The notes: a model not told the origin generated them from the sequence alone. DNA of 12,863 nucleotides from an uncultured Tolumonas sp. (GCA_903931645.1 CAIZDF010000126.1:1-12863), one strand, 5' to 3'; counted from the first letter of the stretch, positions 1 through 11,746 are shown. Numbers and translations are program-made.

Positions 1-964
1 CGTCGGCGTCATAAAACTCTGAACGCTGTAATTGTGGGTTTGGTGGGTAACTCACTGCATTATTTAAAATTGAGGCCGGTAAGTATGCTTTTTGTAATGC
101 GGGGGTAAAACCCAACGCTTTGCCATTGATTACGGCAATATCCGGGCGAGTCAAAAAAGTTAGAAATTGTTCTGCTTCCTGTTGGTGCTGGCTGGTTTTC
201 AAAATAGCCATACAATCCAACCACAACGGCGACCCCTCTTCTGGTACAACATAGCGCCAGTCTTTATACGGGGAGTTCTGCTGCAATGTGTAATAATCAC
301 CACTGTACACCATAGCAGCTGCAATCTTTTTTCCAACGTTGCTATCAACAGCCGCTGCAAATGAAAGCTGATAAGCCGCGACAAACGAACGCTGTTTTTG
401 CAGTAAATTATAGGCCGTCTGTAATTCCGCTTTGTTGTGGGTATTAATCGAATAACCCGCCGCTTTTAATGCCACCGAAATCAAGTCAAAGGTGTCATCA
501 ACCATGACAATCCGACCTGATAAACCAGGTTCAGGTTCGAATAACTGCTGCCAGCGCGTGATTGGTTTAGTAACCTGACTTTGGCGATACGCTATACCTA
601 TCGACCCCCACATATAAGGCACCGATAACTTGCCGCAGTTGGCAGTAAACGTCGGGTCTATCGCCGTATTTTGTTTAGTGATCGCCTCTGGCATTGGAAT
701 ATATAAATCTTTCCAAACTGGATCTTTCAACGACAAACTATCGATAGAAACAATATCAAACTCGGGCGGATAACCGCCGGACAACAAACGATTGCGGGCT
801 TCATCACTGTCGTAATTTACCTCCTTGATATGAATACCTGTTTCTTGCTCAAAACGATTTTTTACCTCTGGCGCAAGATAATATTCCCAAGTGTAAACCA
901 CCAACTCTGTGGCTTGATTGTATCCTGACAACAGTAACAACAGCGCACCAATCCAATAACGCAT
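1..964 (-). CDS. Periplasmic polyamine-binding protein, PotD/PotF-like (3' end cut by window edge)
   Basis: Reading down from an ATG at 962-964 gives 321 open codons with no stop before the edge. Residues 1-18 look like a Sec signal peptide: Arg2, a Leu-rich core, and likely cleavage after Gln-Ala. There is no lipobox Cys. The mature start (YTWEYYLAP, from residue 24) matches the PotD segment YNWTEYVPP, keeping the Trp and Tyr that contact polyamine in PotD. WLDCMAI (Trp248, Asp250) matches WMDSLAI of PotD, with the Trp and Asp ligands kept. Other PotD ligand positions look substituted, so ligand choice (putrescine, spermidine or norspermidine) is open. Compared with PotF, only about 25-30 residues seem to be missing if the protein is stand-alone. 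An AAGGA Shine-Dalgarno lies 6 bases before the start (971-975). No permease or ATPase gene is visible, so it could serve an ABC importer or act as an NspS-like polyamine sensor. The family call is firm; the exact role is not. Confidence 0.85.
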   Translation of the reverse strand, partial: MRYWIGALLLLLSGYNQATELVVYTWEYYLAPEVKNRFEQETGIHIKEVNYDSDEARNRLLSGGYPPEFDIVSIDSLSLKDPVWKDLYIPMPEAITKQNTAIDPTFTANCGKLSVPYMWGSIGIAYRQSQVTKPITRWQQLFEPEPGLSGRIVMVDDTFDLISVALKAAGYSINTHNKAELQTAYNLLQKQRSFVAAYQLSFAAAVDSNVGKKIAAAMVYSGDYYTLQQNSPYKDWRYVVPEEGSPLWLDCMAILKTSQHQQEAEQFLTFLTRPDIAVINGKALGFTPALQKAYLPASILNNAVSYPPNPQLQRSEFYDAD

Positions 965-1074
965 CGTCAGTCCTTATACTTAATACCTATTTTTATCCTT
1001 GTGCCCGGTGTCAACAGAGGACACCTTATTAACTATAGACCATCCTTATCAGACGTTATTTTTCTGTTAAATTT
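965..1074 (-). promoter_or_regulatory. Upstream region of the polyamine-binding protein gene
   Basis: This gap carries the control region of the minus-strand binding-protein gene. A perfect -35 hexamer, TTGACA, lies on the minus strand at 1009-1014. No good -10 follows at 16-18 bases; the nearest AT-rich stretches are around 985-995. I therefore call only a likely promoter region, not a mapped promoter. The gyrB terminator lies immediately upstream, so this gene is probably transcribed independently of gyrB. Confidence 0.35.
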
Positions 1075-1080
1075 ATGTAT

Positions 1081-1113
1081 AAAAAAACCCCAGACACGTT
1101 ACTGTCCAGGGTT
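1081..1113 (-). terminator. Intrinsic terminator after gyrB
   Basis: On the minus strand an 11-bp stem (1113-1103 pairing with 1096-1086, including two G-U pairs) closes a 6-base loop and runs directly into a T-rich tract (complement of 1081-1087). It begins 24 bases after the gyrB stop. This is a textbook Rho-independent terminator and should end the dnaA-dnaN-recF-gyrB transcript. Confidence 0.88.
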
Positions 1114-1136
1114 TATGGGGATGACAATACTCAAGA

Positions 1137-4648
<3,512 letters not shown>

Positions 4649-4653
4649 GCGAA

Positions 4654-5757
4654 CTATAGACGCATCGGCATGACGACATATTGCGCATCGTCATTGCTGG
4701 CATCTTCCACCAACGCACTGCTGTTCGCGTCGGTCAGATACCATTTCACCTGCTCACATTTTAACGCATTCAGCACGTCGAGCACATAGGAGACGTTAAA
4801 TCCGACTTCCATTTCAGGGCCGTCATATTGTACATCAATCAGCTCTTCCGCCTCTTCCTGCTCCGGGTTGTTGGCAGTGATATGCAATAGATTGGTGGTT
4901 AAATGCAGGCGCACGCCGCGGAATTTTTCGTTGGAAAGGATCGCTGCACGTGAAAAAGCCTGTTTCAGCAATTCACGTTCTGCGATAAGAATTTTGTCAC
5001 TCTGGCGCGGAAACACTCGGCGGTAATCTGGGAAACGGCCATCGACCAGTTTCGAGGTGAAAATAAACCCTTCAGCTTCCGCACGCAGATTGTTCAAACC
5101 GATTTGTAAACGAATTGGACGATCATCGTTTTCCAGCAAACGGGCAAGTTCGAGCACCCCTTTGCGTGGCAAGATCACCTGATGGTCGGTTTGTGCTTCA
5201 TTCAGCACTTCGCGGCGACAAGTGGCCAGACGGTGACCATCGGTACCTACGGTACGCAAACCGGAGCCGCTGGTTTCAAACAGCATGCCGTTCAAGTAAA
5301 AGCGCACATCTTGGCTGGCCATTGAGAATTGGGTGGCTTCCATCAGACGCTTCAGCTCTTGCTGGCTGATATCGAACTCCAATACCGAGTTCCATTCTTC
5401 GATATTCGGATAATCTGCCGCCGGCAAGGTTGATAATGAATAACGGCTGCGGCCGGAACGCAAAATTAAGCGCTCACCTTCCAGCACAAAATCCAGCAGT
5501 GAACCATCGGGCAGACCACGACAGATATCCAGCAGTTTGCGTGCTGGTGTGGTGATGTTGCCAGCCACCACGGTGCCATTTAATGGCACCAGACCGACCA
5601 TTTCCACTTCCAGATCGGTACCGGTCAGTGACAGACGTTGTTCGGTGACATTCAATAAGACGTTACTTAAAATCGGCAGCGTTGGGCGCCCACCAATAGA
5701 ACCGGATACTAATTGCAATGGTCGCAGCAGACTGTCGCGACTAATGGAAAATTGCAT
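4654..5757 (-). CDS. dnaN: DNA polymerase III beta sliding clamp
   Basis: DnaN forms the ring-shaped dimer that tethers polymerase III and other DNA enzymes to DNA. The product is 367 residues (E. coli 366). It starts MQFSISRDSLLRPLQLVSG with the typical GRPTLPILSNVLL motif, shows TDLEVEM in the first domain and GTDGHRLA in the middle domain, and ends in the conserved YVVMPMRL that lines the partner-binding pocket. Three clamp folds are expected over the length. The start is the ATG at 5755-5757, preceded by a good AGGAG (5767-5771) 9 bases upstream. It lies 17 bases after dnaA and 5 bases before recF, in one operon. Confidence 0.98.
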   Translation of the reverse strand: MQFSISRDSLLRPLQLVSGSIGGRPTLPILSNVLLNVTEQRLSLTGTDLEVEMVGLVPLNGTVVAGNITTPARKLLDICRGLPDGSLLDFVLEGERLILRSGRSRYSLSTLPAADYPNIEEWNSVLEFDISQQELKRLMEATQFSMASQDVRFYLNGMLFETSGSGLRTVGTDGHRLATCRREVLNEAQTDHQVILPRKGVLELARLLENDDRPIRLQIGLNNLRAEAEGFIFTSKLVDGRFPDYRRVFPRQSDKILIAERELLKQAFSRAAILSNEKFRGVRLHLTTNLLHITANNPEQEEAEELIDVQYDGPEMEVGFNVSYVLDVLNALKCEQVKWYLTDANSSALVEDASNDDAQYVVMPMRL

Positions 5758-5774
5758 GGACGGTATCTCCTGCT

Positions 5775-7163
5775 TTAAGAGGAAAGGGTTCGGATCAGAT
5801 TCGAGTAATCTTCTTTAATATCGTTACTCTCTTCACGAAGCTCCGCGATTTTACGGCAAGCGTGCAACACCGTGGTGTGGTCACGGCCACCAAACGCGTC
5901 GCCAATTTCCGGCAAGCTATGATTGGTCAGCTCTTTTGCCAGCGCCATCGCTAACTGACGCGGACGCGCCACGGAACGGGAACGACGTTTAGACAGCAGA
6001 TCCGCCACTTTGATTTTGTAATATTCCGCCACAGTCTTTTGAATATTATCGATGGTGACCAGCTTTTCCTGCAGCGCTAACATGTCGCGCAGGGCTTCAC
6101 GTACAAAATCGATATTGATCGGTTTGCCAGTAAAACGAGCATTCGCAATTACACGATTCAATGCCCCTTCCAGCTCACGCACATTCGAACGCAACCGTTT
6201 GGCAATGAAAAACGCGACTTCATGCGGCAGATGAATTTTATTCTCTTCGGCTTTGCGCATCAAAATCGCCACACGCGTTTCCAGCTCTGGCGGTTCAATA
6301 GCAATGGTTAAACCCCAGCCAAAACGAGATTTCAGACGATCTTCCACCCCATCGATCTCTTTTGGATAACGATCGGAGGTAAGAATGATTTGCTGATTAC
6401 CTTCTAGTAACGCATTGAAAGTATGGAAGAATTCTTCCTGAGAACGCTCTTTCTTGGCGAAGAACTGAATATCGTCGATTAACAAGGCATCGACGCTGCG
6501 GTAATAACGTTGGAATTCCTGAATCGCATTGTTCTGCAGTGCTTTTACCATGTCCTGCACAAAACGCTCAGACTGCATGTAGATCACTTTAGCATTCGGC
6601 TTGCGCGCCCGGATGCCGTTACCGACCGCATGCAACAGATGGGTTTTACCTAAACCAGTACCACCATACAGGAACAACGGGTTATACGCACCACCGGGAT
6701 TTTCCGCGACCTGATGGGCTGCCGCCAAAGCCAGTTGGTTCGATTTACCCTCAACAAAATTCACGAAGTTGTAAGTTTCGTTGATGTTGCTCTTGTGGTT
6801 AATCTCCGGCATCGCATCCTGTTTACTGGTCCAGGAAGGAATCGTGATCGCCGGTTGTTCACTGCGCACATCCGCCACGGGTGCAGCAGTCGTGTAAGCT
6901 TGCGGAGCTGCCGCAGTCGGACGTCGGCCTACCGCAAAATGTAGTGTCGGCGCATCAGAACCGCAGATTTCACTGAACAGACTATTGATGCGTAACAAAT
7001 ATTTGTCGCGTACCCAGTCAAGAATAAACCGGTTAGCGGCATACAGGGTCAGCGAGCGATCACCGAACTCTGCCTGAAGCGGCCGGATCCACAAGCCGAA
7101 TTCACCGGACGGTAATTCTTCCTGTAGCCGTGTCAGGCATTGCTGCCATAGCGAAGCGGTCAC
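5775..7163 (-). CDS. dnaA: Chromosomal replication initiator DnaA
   Basis: DnaA is the AAA+ initiator that binds DnaA boxes and opens the chromosome origin. The product is 462 residues (E. coli 467). Domain I runs over about 1-85 ([18 protein letters not shown], with helicase-contact features), followed by a low-complexity linker to about residue 125. The AAA+ core has Walker [10 protein letters not shown] (Lys173) and Walker [11 protein letters not shown]. The C-terminal DNA-binding domain has the signature [15 protein letters not shown]. The start is a GTG at 7161-7163, with AGGGGTG just upstream on the minus strand as a strong ribosome site; E. coli dnaA also uses GTG. The upstream region has two perfect DnaA boxes and many GATC sites, so autorepression by DnaA and Dam/SeqA control are likely. 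Confidence 0.98.
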   Translation of the reverse strand: MTASLWQQCLTRLQEELPSGEFGLWIRPLQAEFGDRSLTLYAANRFILDWVRDKYLLRINSLFSEICGSDAPTLHFAVGRRPTAAAPQAYTTAAPVADVRSEQPAITIPSWTSKQDAMPEINHKSNINETYNFVNFVEGKSNQLALAAAHQVAENPGGAYNPLFLYGGTGLGKTHLLHAVGNGIRARKPNAKVIYMQSERFVQDMVKALQNNAIQEFQRYYRSVDALLIDDIQFFAKKERSQEEFFHTFNALLEGNQQIILTSDRYPKEIDGVEDRLKSRFGWGLTIAIEPPELETRVAILMRKAEENKIHLPHEVAFFIAKRLRSNVRELEGALNRVIANARFTGKPINIDFVREALRDMLALQEKLVTIDNIQKTVAEYYKIKVADLLSKRRSRSVARPRQLAMALAKELTNHSLPEIGDAFGGRDHTTVLHACRKIAELREESNDIKEDYSNLIRTLSS

Positions 7164-7314
7164 TTTTCACCCCTGTCTGATCATTTATAAGACCTTTGAT
7201 TTTACCTCTTTTTCAGGATCGATCTCCAGATCTTGTTCGCAGGATCTTCACAATCATTACAGATCATGTGCGCAGTTTTGTGGATAATGCTGGGATATCA
7301 TGGTTATTTGCACA
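7164..7314 (-). promoter_or_regulatory. dnaA control region
   Basis: This 151-base gap lies between the XRE regulator and dnaA, both on the minus strand. It holds a perfect DnaA box, six GATC sites and a repeated CAGGATC (7214-7220 and 7240-7246). A TATAAA-like -10 lies on the minus strand at 7184-7189, about 20 bases before the GTG, but no convincing -35 is spaced from it, so the transcription start is not assigned. No terminator is visible after the XRE gene, so read-through into dnaA is possible. Confidence 0.55.
7279..7287 (-). promoter_or_regulatory. DnaA box
   Basis: TTATCCACA on the minus strand is a perfect match to the high-affinity DnaA box TTATNCACA. It lies about 116 bases upstream of the dnaA start, a placement suited to autoregulation. 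Confidence 0.8.
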
Positions 7315-8070
7315 CTATTTATCCACAACGTTACGCACTGTTGATCGACTGATCTCGTCAAACAACGCATGCCGCCACTGCCGCACCGCCAATACCAGCG
7401 TAGTTCCGTGCTTTTCTTCCATATTTAAACTGCGATCACCACGCGTCAATTCACTGAATTCACGCGCCCAACGCGCCATCAACTGCTGTAATTCGCGATT
7501 GCTGCTGTTGCAAAGCAGCCCGTTTAATACCAGTAATTTTTCGGTTTCTTTATCAAAACGGGACTGGAAAAAATCCTGCTGCACCCGTTGCAGGAAAAAA
7601 CGCTGGATCGGGCCATCAGGTAACCAGCTGAAATGAGTCGCCAGACGTAGGCGGATCCGGTTGCCGGGTAGCAGGTCGATGATCTTCAGTCGATCAAGTG
7701 CTGCCAGCTTGCGTATGCACTCGGGTTCGGTCAGTGCGTAGTGCGAGAGCAGATCCTGAAACGAGAAGCCGTTAATCACACTCACCGCCACCAGCAATAA
7801 CAGCTGATCAGCAGCAATATCTTGTTCTTGCTGTAACGTGAGCTGAGTCAGCTGGGGTTGTTGTTGTGCTTGTTGCATCAGCTCGGAAAATTCAATTTGT
7901 AACCAGTCACACAACTGCTCCAGTCGTTGCAGCGTAAAACTTTGGCTGGCAAACAACCGCTTAACCGACGCTTCGCTCAAATCCAGTAACTGGGCAACAT
8001 CCGCATAGGTTTTCCCCTGGGCTCGCAGCTGTTTTTTTAAGGCCAGTAACAGGCTGTTGGTCTGACTCAT
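7315..8070 (-). CDS. XRE-family helix-turn-helix regulator of unknown target
   Basis: The 251-residue protein has an N-terminal Cro/C1-type helix-turn-helix (about residues 8-65). TYADVAQLLDLSEASVKRLF (21-40) reads as the two HTH helices, followed by FTLQRLEQLCDWLQIEFSELM. A Gln-rich linker (about 66-84) leads into a 170-residue, largely helical C-terminal part with no domain I recognise; it may sense a ligand or partner. The start is the ATG at 8068-8070, with AGAGAG just upstream. It is divergent from the LplT-Aas fusion across 138 bases and upstream of dnaA on the same strand. It may control itself, the lipid-repair gene, or both; an imperfect palindrome at 8092-8108 is a candidate operator. 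The HTH call is firm; the targets are inference. Confidence 0.85.
   Translation of the reverse strand: MSQTNSLLLALKKQLRAQGKTYADVAQLLDLSEASVKRLFASQSFTLQRLEQLCDWLQIEFSELMQQAQQQPQLTQLTLQQEQDIAADQLLLLVAVSVINGFSFQDLLSHYALTEPECIRKLAALDRLKIIDLLPGNRIRLRLATHFSWLPDGPIQRFFLQRVQQDFFQSRFDKETEKLLVLNGLLCNSSNRELQQLMARWAREFSELTRGDRSLNMEEKHGTTLVLAVRQWRHALFDEISRSTVRNVVDK
7319..7327 (+). promoter_or_regulatory. DnaA box
   Basis: TTATCCACA on the plus strand is a second perfect DnaA box, facing the first with centres 40 bases apart (about four helical turns). It overlaps the final Val-Asp-Lys codons of the XRE regulator gene. Confidence 0.75.
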
Positions 8071-8091
8071 AAAACTCTCTATTACAATAAA

Positions 8092-8108
8092 GTATTATTT
8101 AACAATAC
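8092..8108. promoter_or_regulatory. Candidate operator in the XRE/aas divergent promoter region
   Basis: GTATTATTTAACAATAC is a 17-base near-palindrome with 7 of 8 pairs matching about a central T. It lies 22 bases upstream of the XRE start, in an AT-rich stretch likely to hold that gene's promoter. It overlaps a partial direct repeat (8080-8089 and 8096-8107). Such placement is usual for XRE autorepressors. No strong -35/-10 pair could be assigned for either divergent gene. Confidence 0.35.
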
Positions 8109-8208
8109 CATGAGGTGTAACAGACGCAACAAGGCGAATTCTATTTGTAAAAAACGATACTATTATTCACGATATAGTTATCTGTTAGGTGGAAATCAGG
8201 ACTTCCTC

Positions 8209-11200
8209 ATGTTCAAATTACTTAGCCAGCGTGGCGCCCTCGCCTTTCTGCTGGCCGGCTTTATGAATGCCTTTGTCGATCTCGGGCATAAAATTATTAT
8301 TCAGAACACTGTTTTTAAGATTTATGACGGCTCACAACAAGTGATCCTGACCGCGATAGTGAATGCGCTGATTCTGCTGCCATTTATTGCTTTTTTTGCT
8401 CCCGCCGGATTCTGCTCAGATAAATACCCGAAAGATAAAGTCATGCGGTTGTCCGCTTGGATTGCCGTAGGCTTGACGCTGGCCATCACGCTTTGTTATT
8501 ACCAAGGTTGGTTCTGGCCGGCGTTTACCATGACGTTCTTGCTCGCCGTGCAGGCCACGTTTTATTCGCCCGCAAAATACGGTTATATCCAGGCGCTGTT
8601 TGGTAAAAACCATCTAGCGGAAGCGAATGGCGCGGTGCAGGCCGTCTCTATTATCGCCATTCTGGCGGGTACGGTAGCTTTCACCGTGGTGTTTGAATTG
8701 TGGTTCCCGACCGGTTCCAAACAAAGTGGCCCGATCTTGCAATCACTGGCCCCGGCTGGCTGGATGCTGGTGGGTTGTACCGTACTAGAGTTATTACTGT
8801 TATATCGCTTACCAACACTGGAACACCCTCAACCGTTGCCGGCGTTTGACTGGCAAAACAGTGTAAAAATAGACCAGTTTAAGAAAGAATTGGCCCCCGT
8901 TTTAGATCGCGATGTCATTCGTTTATCCGTGCTCGGTTTATCGCTGTTTTGGGCCGTGGGTCAGGTGTTGTTGGCTGCCTTCCCCGCGTTTGCCAAACAA
9001 TCGGCGGGCATTGAAAACACGCTGGTATTACAAGGTGTGCTGGCGTGCACCGGTCTGGGTATTGCACTGGGATCTTCACTGGCAGCCCGGTTATCACGCA
9101 ACTATATTGCCACCAGCTTGATACCGGTTGGCATTGTTGGGGTTGCCGCCGGTCTGGTGATGCTGCCGCAATTTACCAGCACCACGCTGTATGCCCTCGA
9201 TTTTCTGTTGATTGGCACCGCTGGCGGTATGTTTATCGTGCCGCTGAATGCGCTGATCCAATTCCATAGTCGGGAAGATGAATTAGGTAAGGTGATCGCC
9301 GGTAACAACCTGTTCCAGAATATCGCCATGCTCTCCTTCCTAATCTTAACCGTCGTTTTTGCCCATTTTGGTTTTGATGGTAAACATCTGCTGTATCTGA
9401 TGGCTGGTGTGACGGTATTAGGTTGCATCTATACCATCCGTAAAATGCCACAGACCCTGCTGCGTTTTATTGCACAAAGTCTGCTCAGCCAGCGTTATAA
9501 AGTTGATATTCAAGGCATCCAGAATATTCCTGCTACCGGTGGTGTGCTGCTGCTGGGCAATCATGTCAGCTGGATCGACTGGGCGATTGTACAAATCGCC
9601 AGCCCACGTCCGGTCCGTTTTGTCATGATCAAAAGTATCTATGAGCACAAATACCTAAAATGGTTATTCCGTTTGTATGGTTGTGTGCCGATTGCCAATA
9701 CCGCCAGCCGCCGTTCGCTGGAAACCATAAGTGATTTGTTAAATCAAGGTGAAGTGGTTTGCCTGTTCCCGGAAGGTTCCATTAGCCGCAACGGTCATCT
9801 GGGCGAATTCCGCCGTGGTTTTGAATTAGCCTGTAAACAAGCCAGTGATGATGTCGTTATTGTGCCGTTTTATCTGCGCGGCCTGTGGGGCAGTCAATTT
9901 TCCCGCTCATCCAACAAGTTAAAAACGCTGCGTCGTAGTGGTTATTACCGTGAAATCATCGTTGCGTTTGGTCAGCCACAACCGAAAGACAGCAGCGCCG
10001 TTACTATCAAAAAACGGGTTTTCGACCTCTCTGTGCAATCGTGGCAAAAACACGTAGAAAATTTGCCGACACTGACCAATGCCTGGATCAGCAGCGTTAA
10101 AAAAGGTGAACGTCGCAAACTGTCTCTGGCGGATGGCATCTCAGCCCCACTAACGGCGGATAAAGCCTTAGCTGCAGCTTGGTGTTTATCTCGCCGCATC
10201 CACCGTTTAAGCCCAGAACAAAATGTTGGCCTATTACTGCCAACCAGCACCGGTGGCGTATTATGTAATATGGCCACCCTGCTGGCCGGTAAAACCATTG
10301 TTAATCTCAATTACACCGCCAATGAAGCGGCTCTGAATACCGCGATTGAACCAGCTGACATCCGTACCATCTACACCTCACGTCGTTTCGTTGAACGGTT
10401 GGAGAAGAGAAATGGGGATGTTATTAATGTCTTACAAGGTAAACACATTGTTTATTTGGAAGATCTGCGCAGTGAAATCCACTTCAATGAATCGTTCTGG
10501 CGCTGGCTGGCGATCCGTCTACTGCCAACCCGTATCTTGAAGCGAGTCTGTAACCATACGCATGATAGTCAGCAGACTGCCGCGATCTTATTTTCCAGTG
10601 GCAGTGAGGGTTTACCGAAAGGCGTCATGCTCAGCCATCAGAATATTATGGCTAATTTGAAACAGATCTCCGATGTGGTGAACACACAAGAACAAGATGT
10701 CTTGATGTCTTGTCTGCCGCTGTTCCATGCCTTTGGTCTGACGGTAAACCAGTTTATGCCGCTGATTGAAGGCATTCCGATGGTGTGCCACGCCGACCCT
10801 ACCGAAGCCGTTGGTGTCGCGAAAAGTATTGCGCAATACCGCGCCACCATTTTATGCGGCACCTCTACCTTCTTTCGTTTATACGCCAAACACCCAAAAG
10901 TGCATCCATTGATGATGGAAAGCTTACGCATTGTGGTGGCCGGTGCAGAGAAACTGAATCCGGTAGTCCGTGAAGCATTTCTGACCCGTTTTAATAAACA
11001 CATTTTGGAAGGATACGGCGCCACCGAAACCACACCGGTCGCCAGTGTCAATCTGCCTGACTGTCTGGATACTCAGTATTGGGATCTGCAAATTGGCAGC
11101 AAACACGGCACAGTTGGTATGCCACTGCCGGGCTCGAATGTACGGATTGTTGATCCAAGTACACTGGCGGAATTGCCAACTGGCAGTGATGGCATGATCC

Positions 11201-11679
11201 TGATCGGTGGGCCACAAGTCATGCAGGGTTATCTGAATAACCCGGAAAAAACCGCCAGTGTGATAAAAGAGATCGATGGTAGCCGGTGGTACGTGACTGG
11301 TGACAAAGGTCATCTGGATGAAGATGGTTTCTTAACTATCGTCGATCGGTATTCGCGGTTTGCCAAAGTTGGCGGTGAAATGATCAGTCTCGGTGCGGTA
11401 GAGCTTGCGGTACAACAAGCCTTATTGGAAGAAACCGAAGTGATCGCCGTAAACATACCGGATGCCAAAAAAGGCGAACAAATCGTATTACTGACCACCG
11501 TCACTTTGGATATTAATGAGCTGAAAAAAGCCATGCTGGCGCACGGTTGTAACCCGTTGTTGCTGCCAACGCAGATCCTGATGCTGGAACAATTACCCAA
11601 ACTGGGTTCCGGCAAGACTGATTTTGGCCACGCTAAACAGGTCACATTACAAAGAGTGATGCAAGATCAGGCAGAGTGA
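8209..11679 (+). CDS. aas: LplT-Aas fusion: lysophospholipid flippase, acyltransferase and acyl-ACP synthetase
   Basis: The 1156-residue product joins two E. coli proteins, LplT (about 400 aa) and Aas (719 aa), which together return lyso-phosphatidylethanolamine across the inner membrane and re-acylate it with acyl-ACP. Residues 1 to about 420 are a major-facilitator membrane domain with many hydrophobic segments, a loop GFCSDKYPKDKV and the LplT-like FYSPAKYG. About 425-640 is a PlsC-type acyltransferase with the catalytic HVSWID (His452, Asp457) and FPEGS (520-524). About 670-1156 is an AMP-forming ligase with phosphate loop SSGSEGLPKG (796-805), GYGATETT (935-942), the nucleotide-binding Asp1032 in TGDKG and catalytic Lys1136 in LGSGKTDF. 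All key residues are present. The start is the ATG at 8209, giving MFKLLSQRGALAFLL with AGGA 7 bases upstream. An earlier in-frame ATG at 8110 would add 33 polar residues unlike the family and is rejected. It is followed by a terminator at 11714-11746. Confidence 0.93.
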   Translation: MFKLLSQRGALAFLLAGFMNAFVDLGHKIIIQNTVFKIYDGSQQVILTAIVNALILLPFIAFFAPAGFCSDKYPKDKVMRLSAWIAVGLTLAITLCYYQGWFWPAFTMTFLLAVQATFYSPAKYGYIQALFGKNHLAEANGAVQAVSIIAILAGTVAFTVVFELWFPTGSKQSGPILQSLAPAGWMLVGCTVLELLLLYRLPTLEHPQPLPAFDWQNSVKIDQFKKELAPVLDRDVIRLSVLGLSLFWAVGQVLLAAFPAFAKQSAGIENTLVLQGVLACTGLGIALGSSLAARLSRNYIATSLIPVGIVGVAAGLVMLPQFTSTTLYALDFLLIGTAGGMFIVPLNALIQFHSREDELGKVIAGNNLFQNIAMLSFLILTVVFAHFGFDGKHLLYLMAGVTVLGCIYTIRKMPQTLLRFIAQSLLSQRYKVDIQGIQNIPATGGVLLLGNHVSWIDWAIVQIASPRPVRFVMIKSIYEHKYLKWLFRLYGCVPIANTASRRSLETISDLLNQGEVVCLFPEGSISRNGHLGEFRRGFELACKQASDDVVIVPFYLRGLWGSQFSRSSNKLKTLRRSGYYREIIVAFGQPQPKDSSAVTIKKRVFDLSVQSWQKHVENLPTLTNAWISSVKKGERRKLSLADGISAPLTADKALAAAWCLSRRIHRLSPEQNVGLLLPTSTGGVLCNMATLLAGKTIVNLNYTANEAALNTAIEPADIRTIYTSRRFVERLEKRNGDVINVLQGKHIVYLEDLRSEIHFNESFWRWLAIRLLPTRILKRVCNHTHDSQQTAAILFSSGSEGLPKGVMLSHQNIMANLKQISDVVNTQEQDVLMSCLPLFHAFGLTVNQFMPLIEGIPMVCHADPTEAVGVAKSIAQYRATILCGTSTFFRLYAKHPKVHPLMMESLRIVVAGAEKLNPVVREAFLTRFNKHILEGYGATETTPVASVNLPDCLDTQYWDLQIGSKHGTVGMPLPGSNVRIVDPSTLAELPTGSDGMILIGGPQVMQGYLNNPEKTASVIKEIDGSRWYVTGDKGHLDEDGFLTIVDRYSRFAKVGGEMISLGAVELAVQQALLEETEVIAVNIPDAKKGEQIVLLTTVTLDINELKKAMLAHGCNPLLLPTQILMLEQLPKLGSGKTDFGHAKQVTLQRVMQDQAE

Positions 11680-11713
11680 TCTTGCTAGATAGGCATAAAC
11701 CGATATAATCGCC

Positions 11714-11746
11714 CGCCGCGATCTTTAATGGATCGTGGCGATTTTT
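11714..11746 (+). terminator. Intrinsic terminator after the LplT-Aas fusion
   Basis: A 10-bp stem, 11714-11723 pairing with 11731-11740 (one G-U pair), closes a 7-base loop and is followed by ATTTTT. It begins 35 bases after the aas stop and separates aas transcription from rpmH. Both stem arms contain GATC. Confidence 0.8.

Larger units (their letters stand above)
7179..7354. promoter_or_regulatory. GATC cluster, possible Dam/SeqA control at dnaA
   Basis: Eight GATC tetramers start at 7179, 7217, 7221, 7229, 7243, 7262, 7343 and 7351. Chance predicts fewer than one in 176 bases. Several pairs are closer than 31 bases, the spacing SeqA accepts on hemimethylated DNA. In E. coli the dnaA promoter is also GATC-rich and sequestered after replication. 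The function is inferred; the cluster itself is plain. Confidence 0.6.

Noticed and set aside
4942..4957. Third parS-like sequence in dnaN around a GCACGTGAAA core
   Set aside because: It misses three of the fifteen fixed consensus positions, including one in the otherwise conserved right half.
7188..7203. IHF-like site on the minus strand before dnaA
   Set aside because: The AATCAA half and the TTA half are spaced by five rather than four bases, and IHF sites are too degenerate to call on this.
7164..7314. Full oriC next to dnaA
   Set aside because: Only one or two DnaA boxes and no clear unwinding element are present; in related gammaproteobacteria the origin usually lies near mnmG.
8163..8171. 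DnaA-box-like TTATTCACG in the XRE/aas gap
   Set aside because: It has one mismatch at the last base and no neighbouring boxes, so chance is the simpler explanation.
8766..8773. E. coli-type Chi octamer GCTGGTGG in aas (another on the minus strand at 4581-4588)
   Set aside because: Isolated octamers in coding DNA are expected by chance, and the Chi sequence of this organism is unknown.
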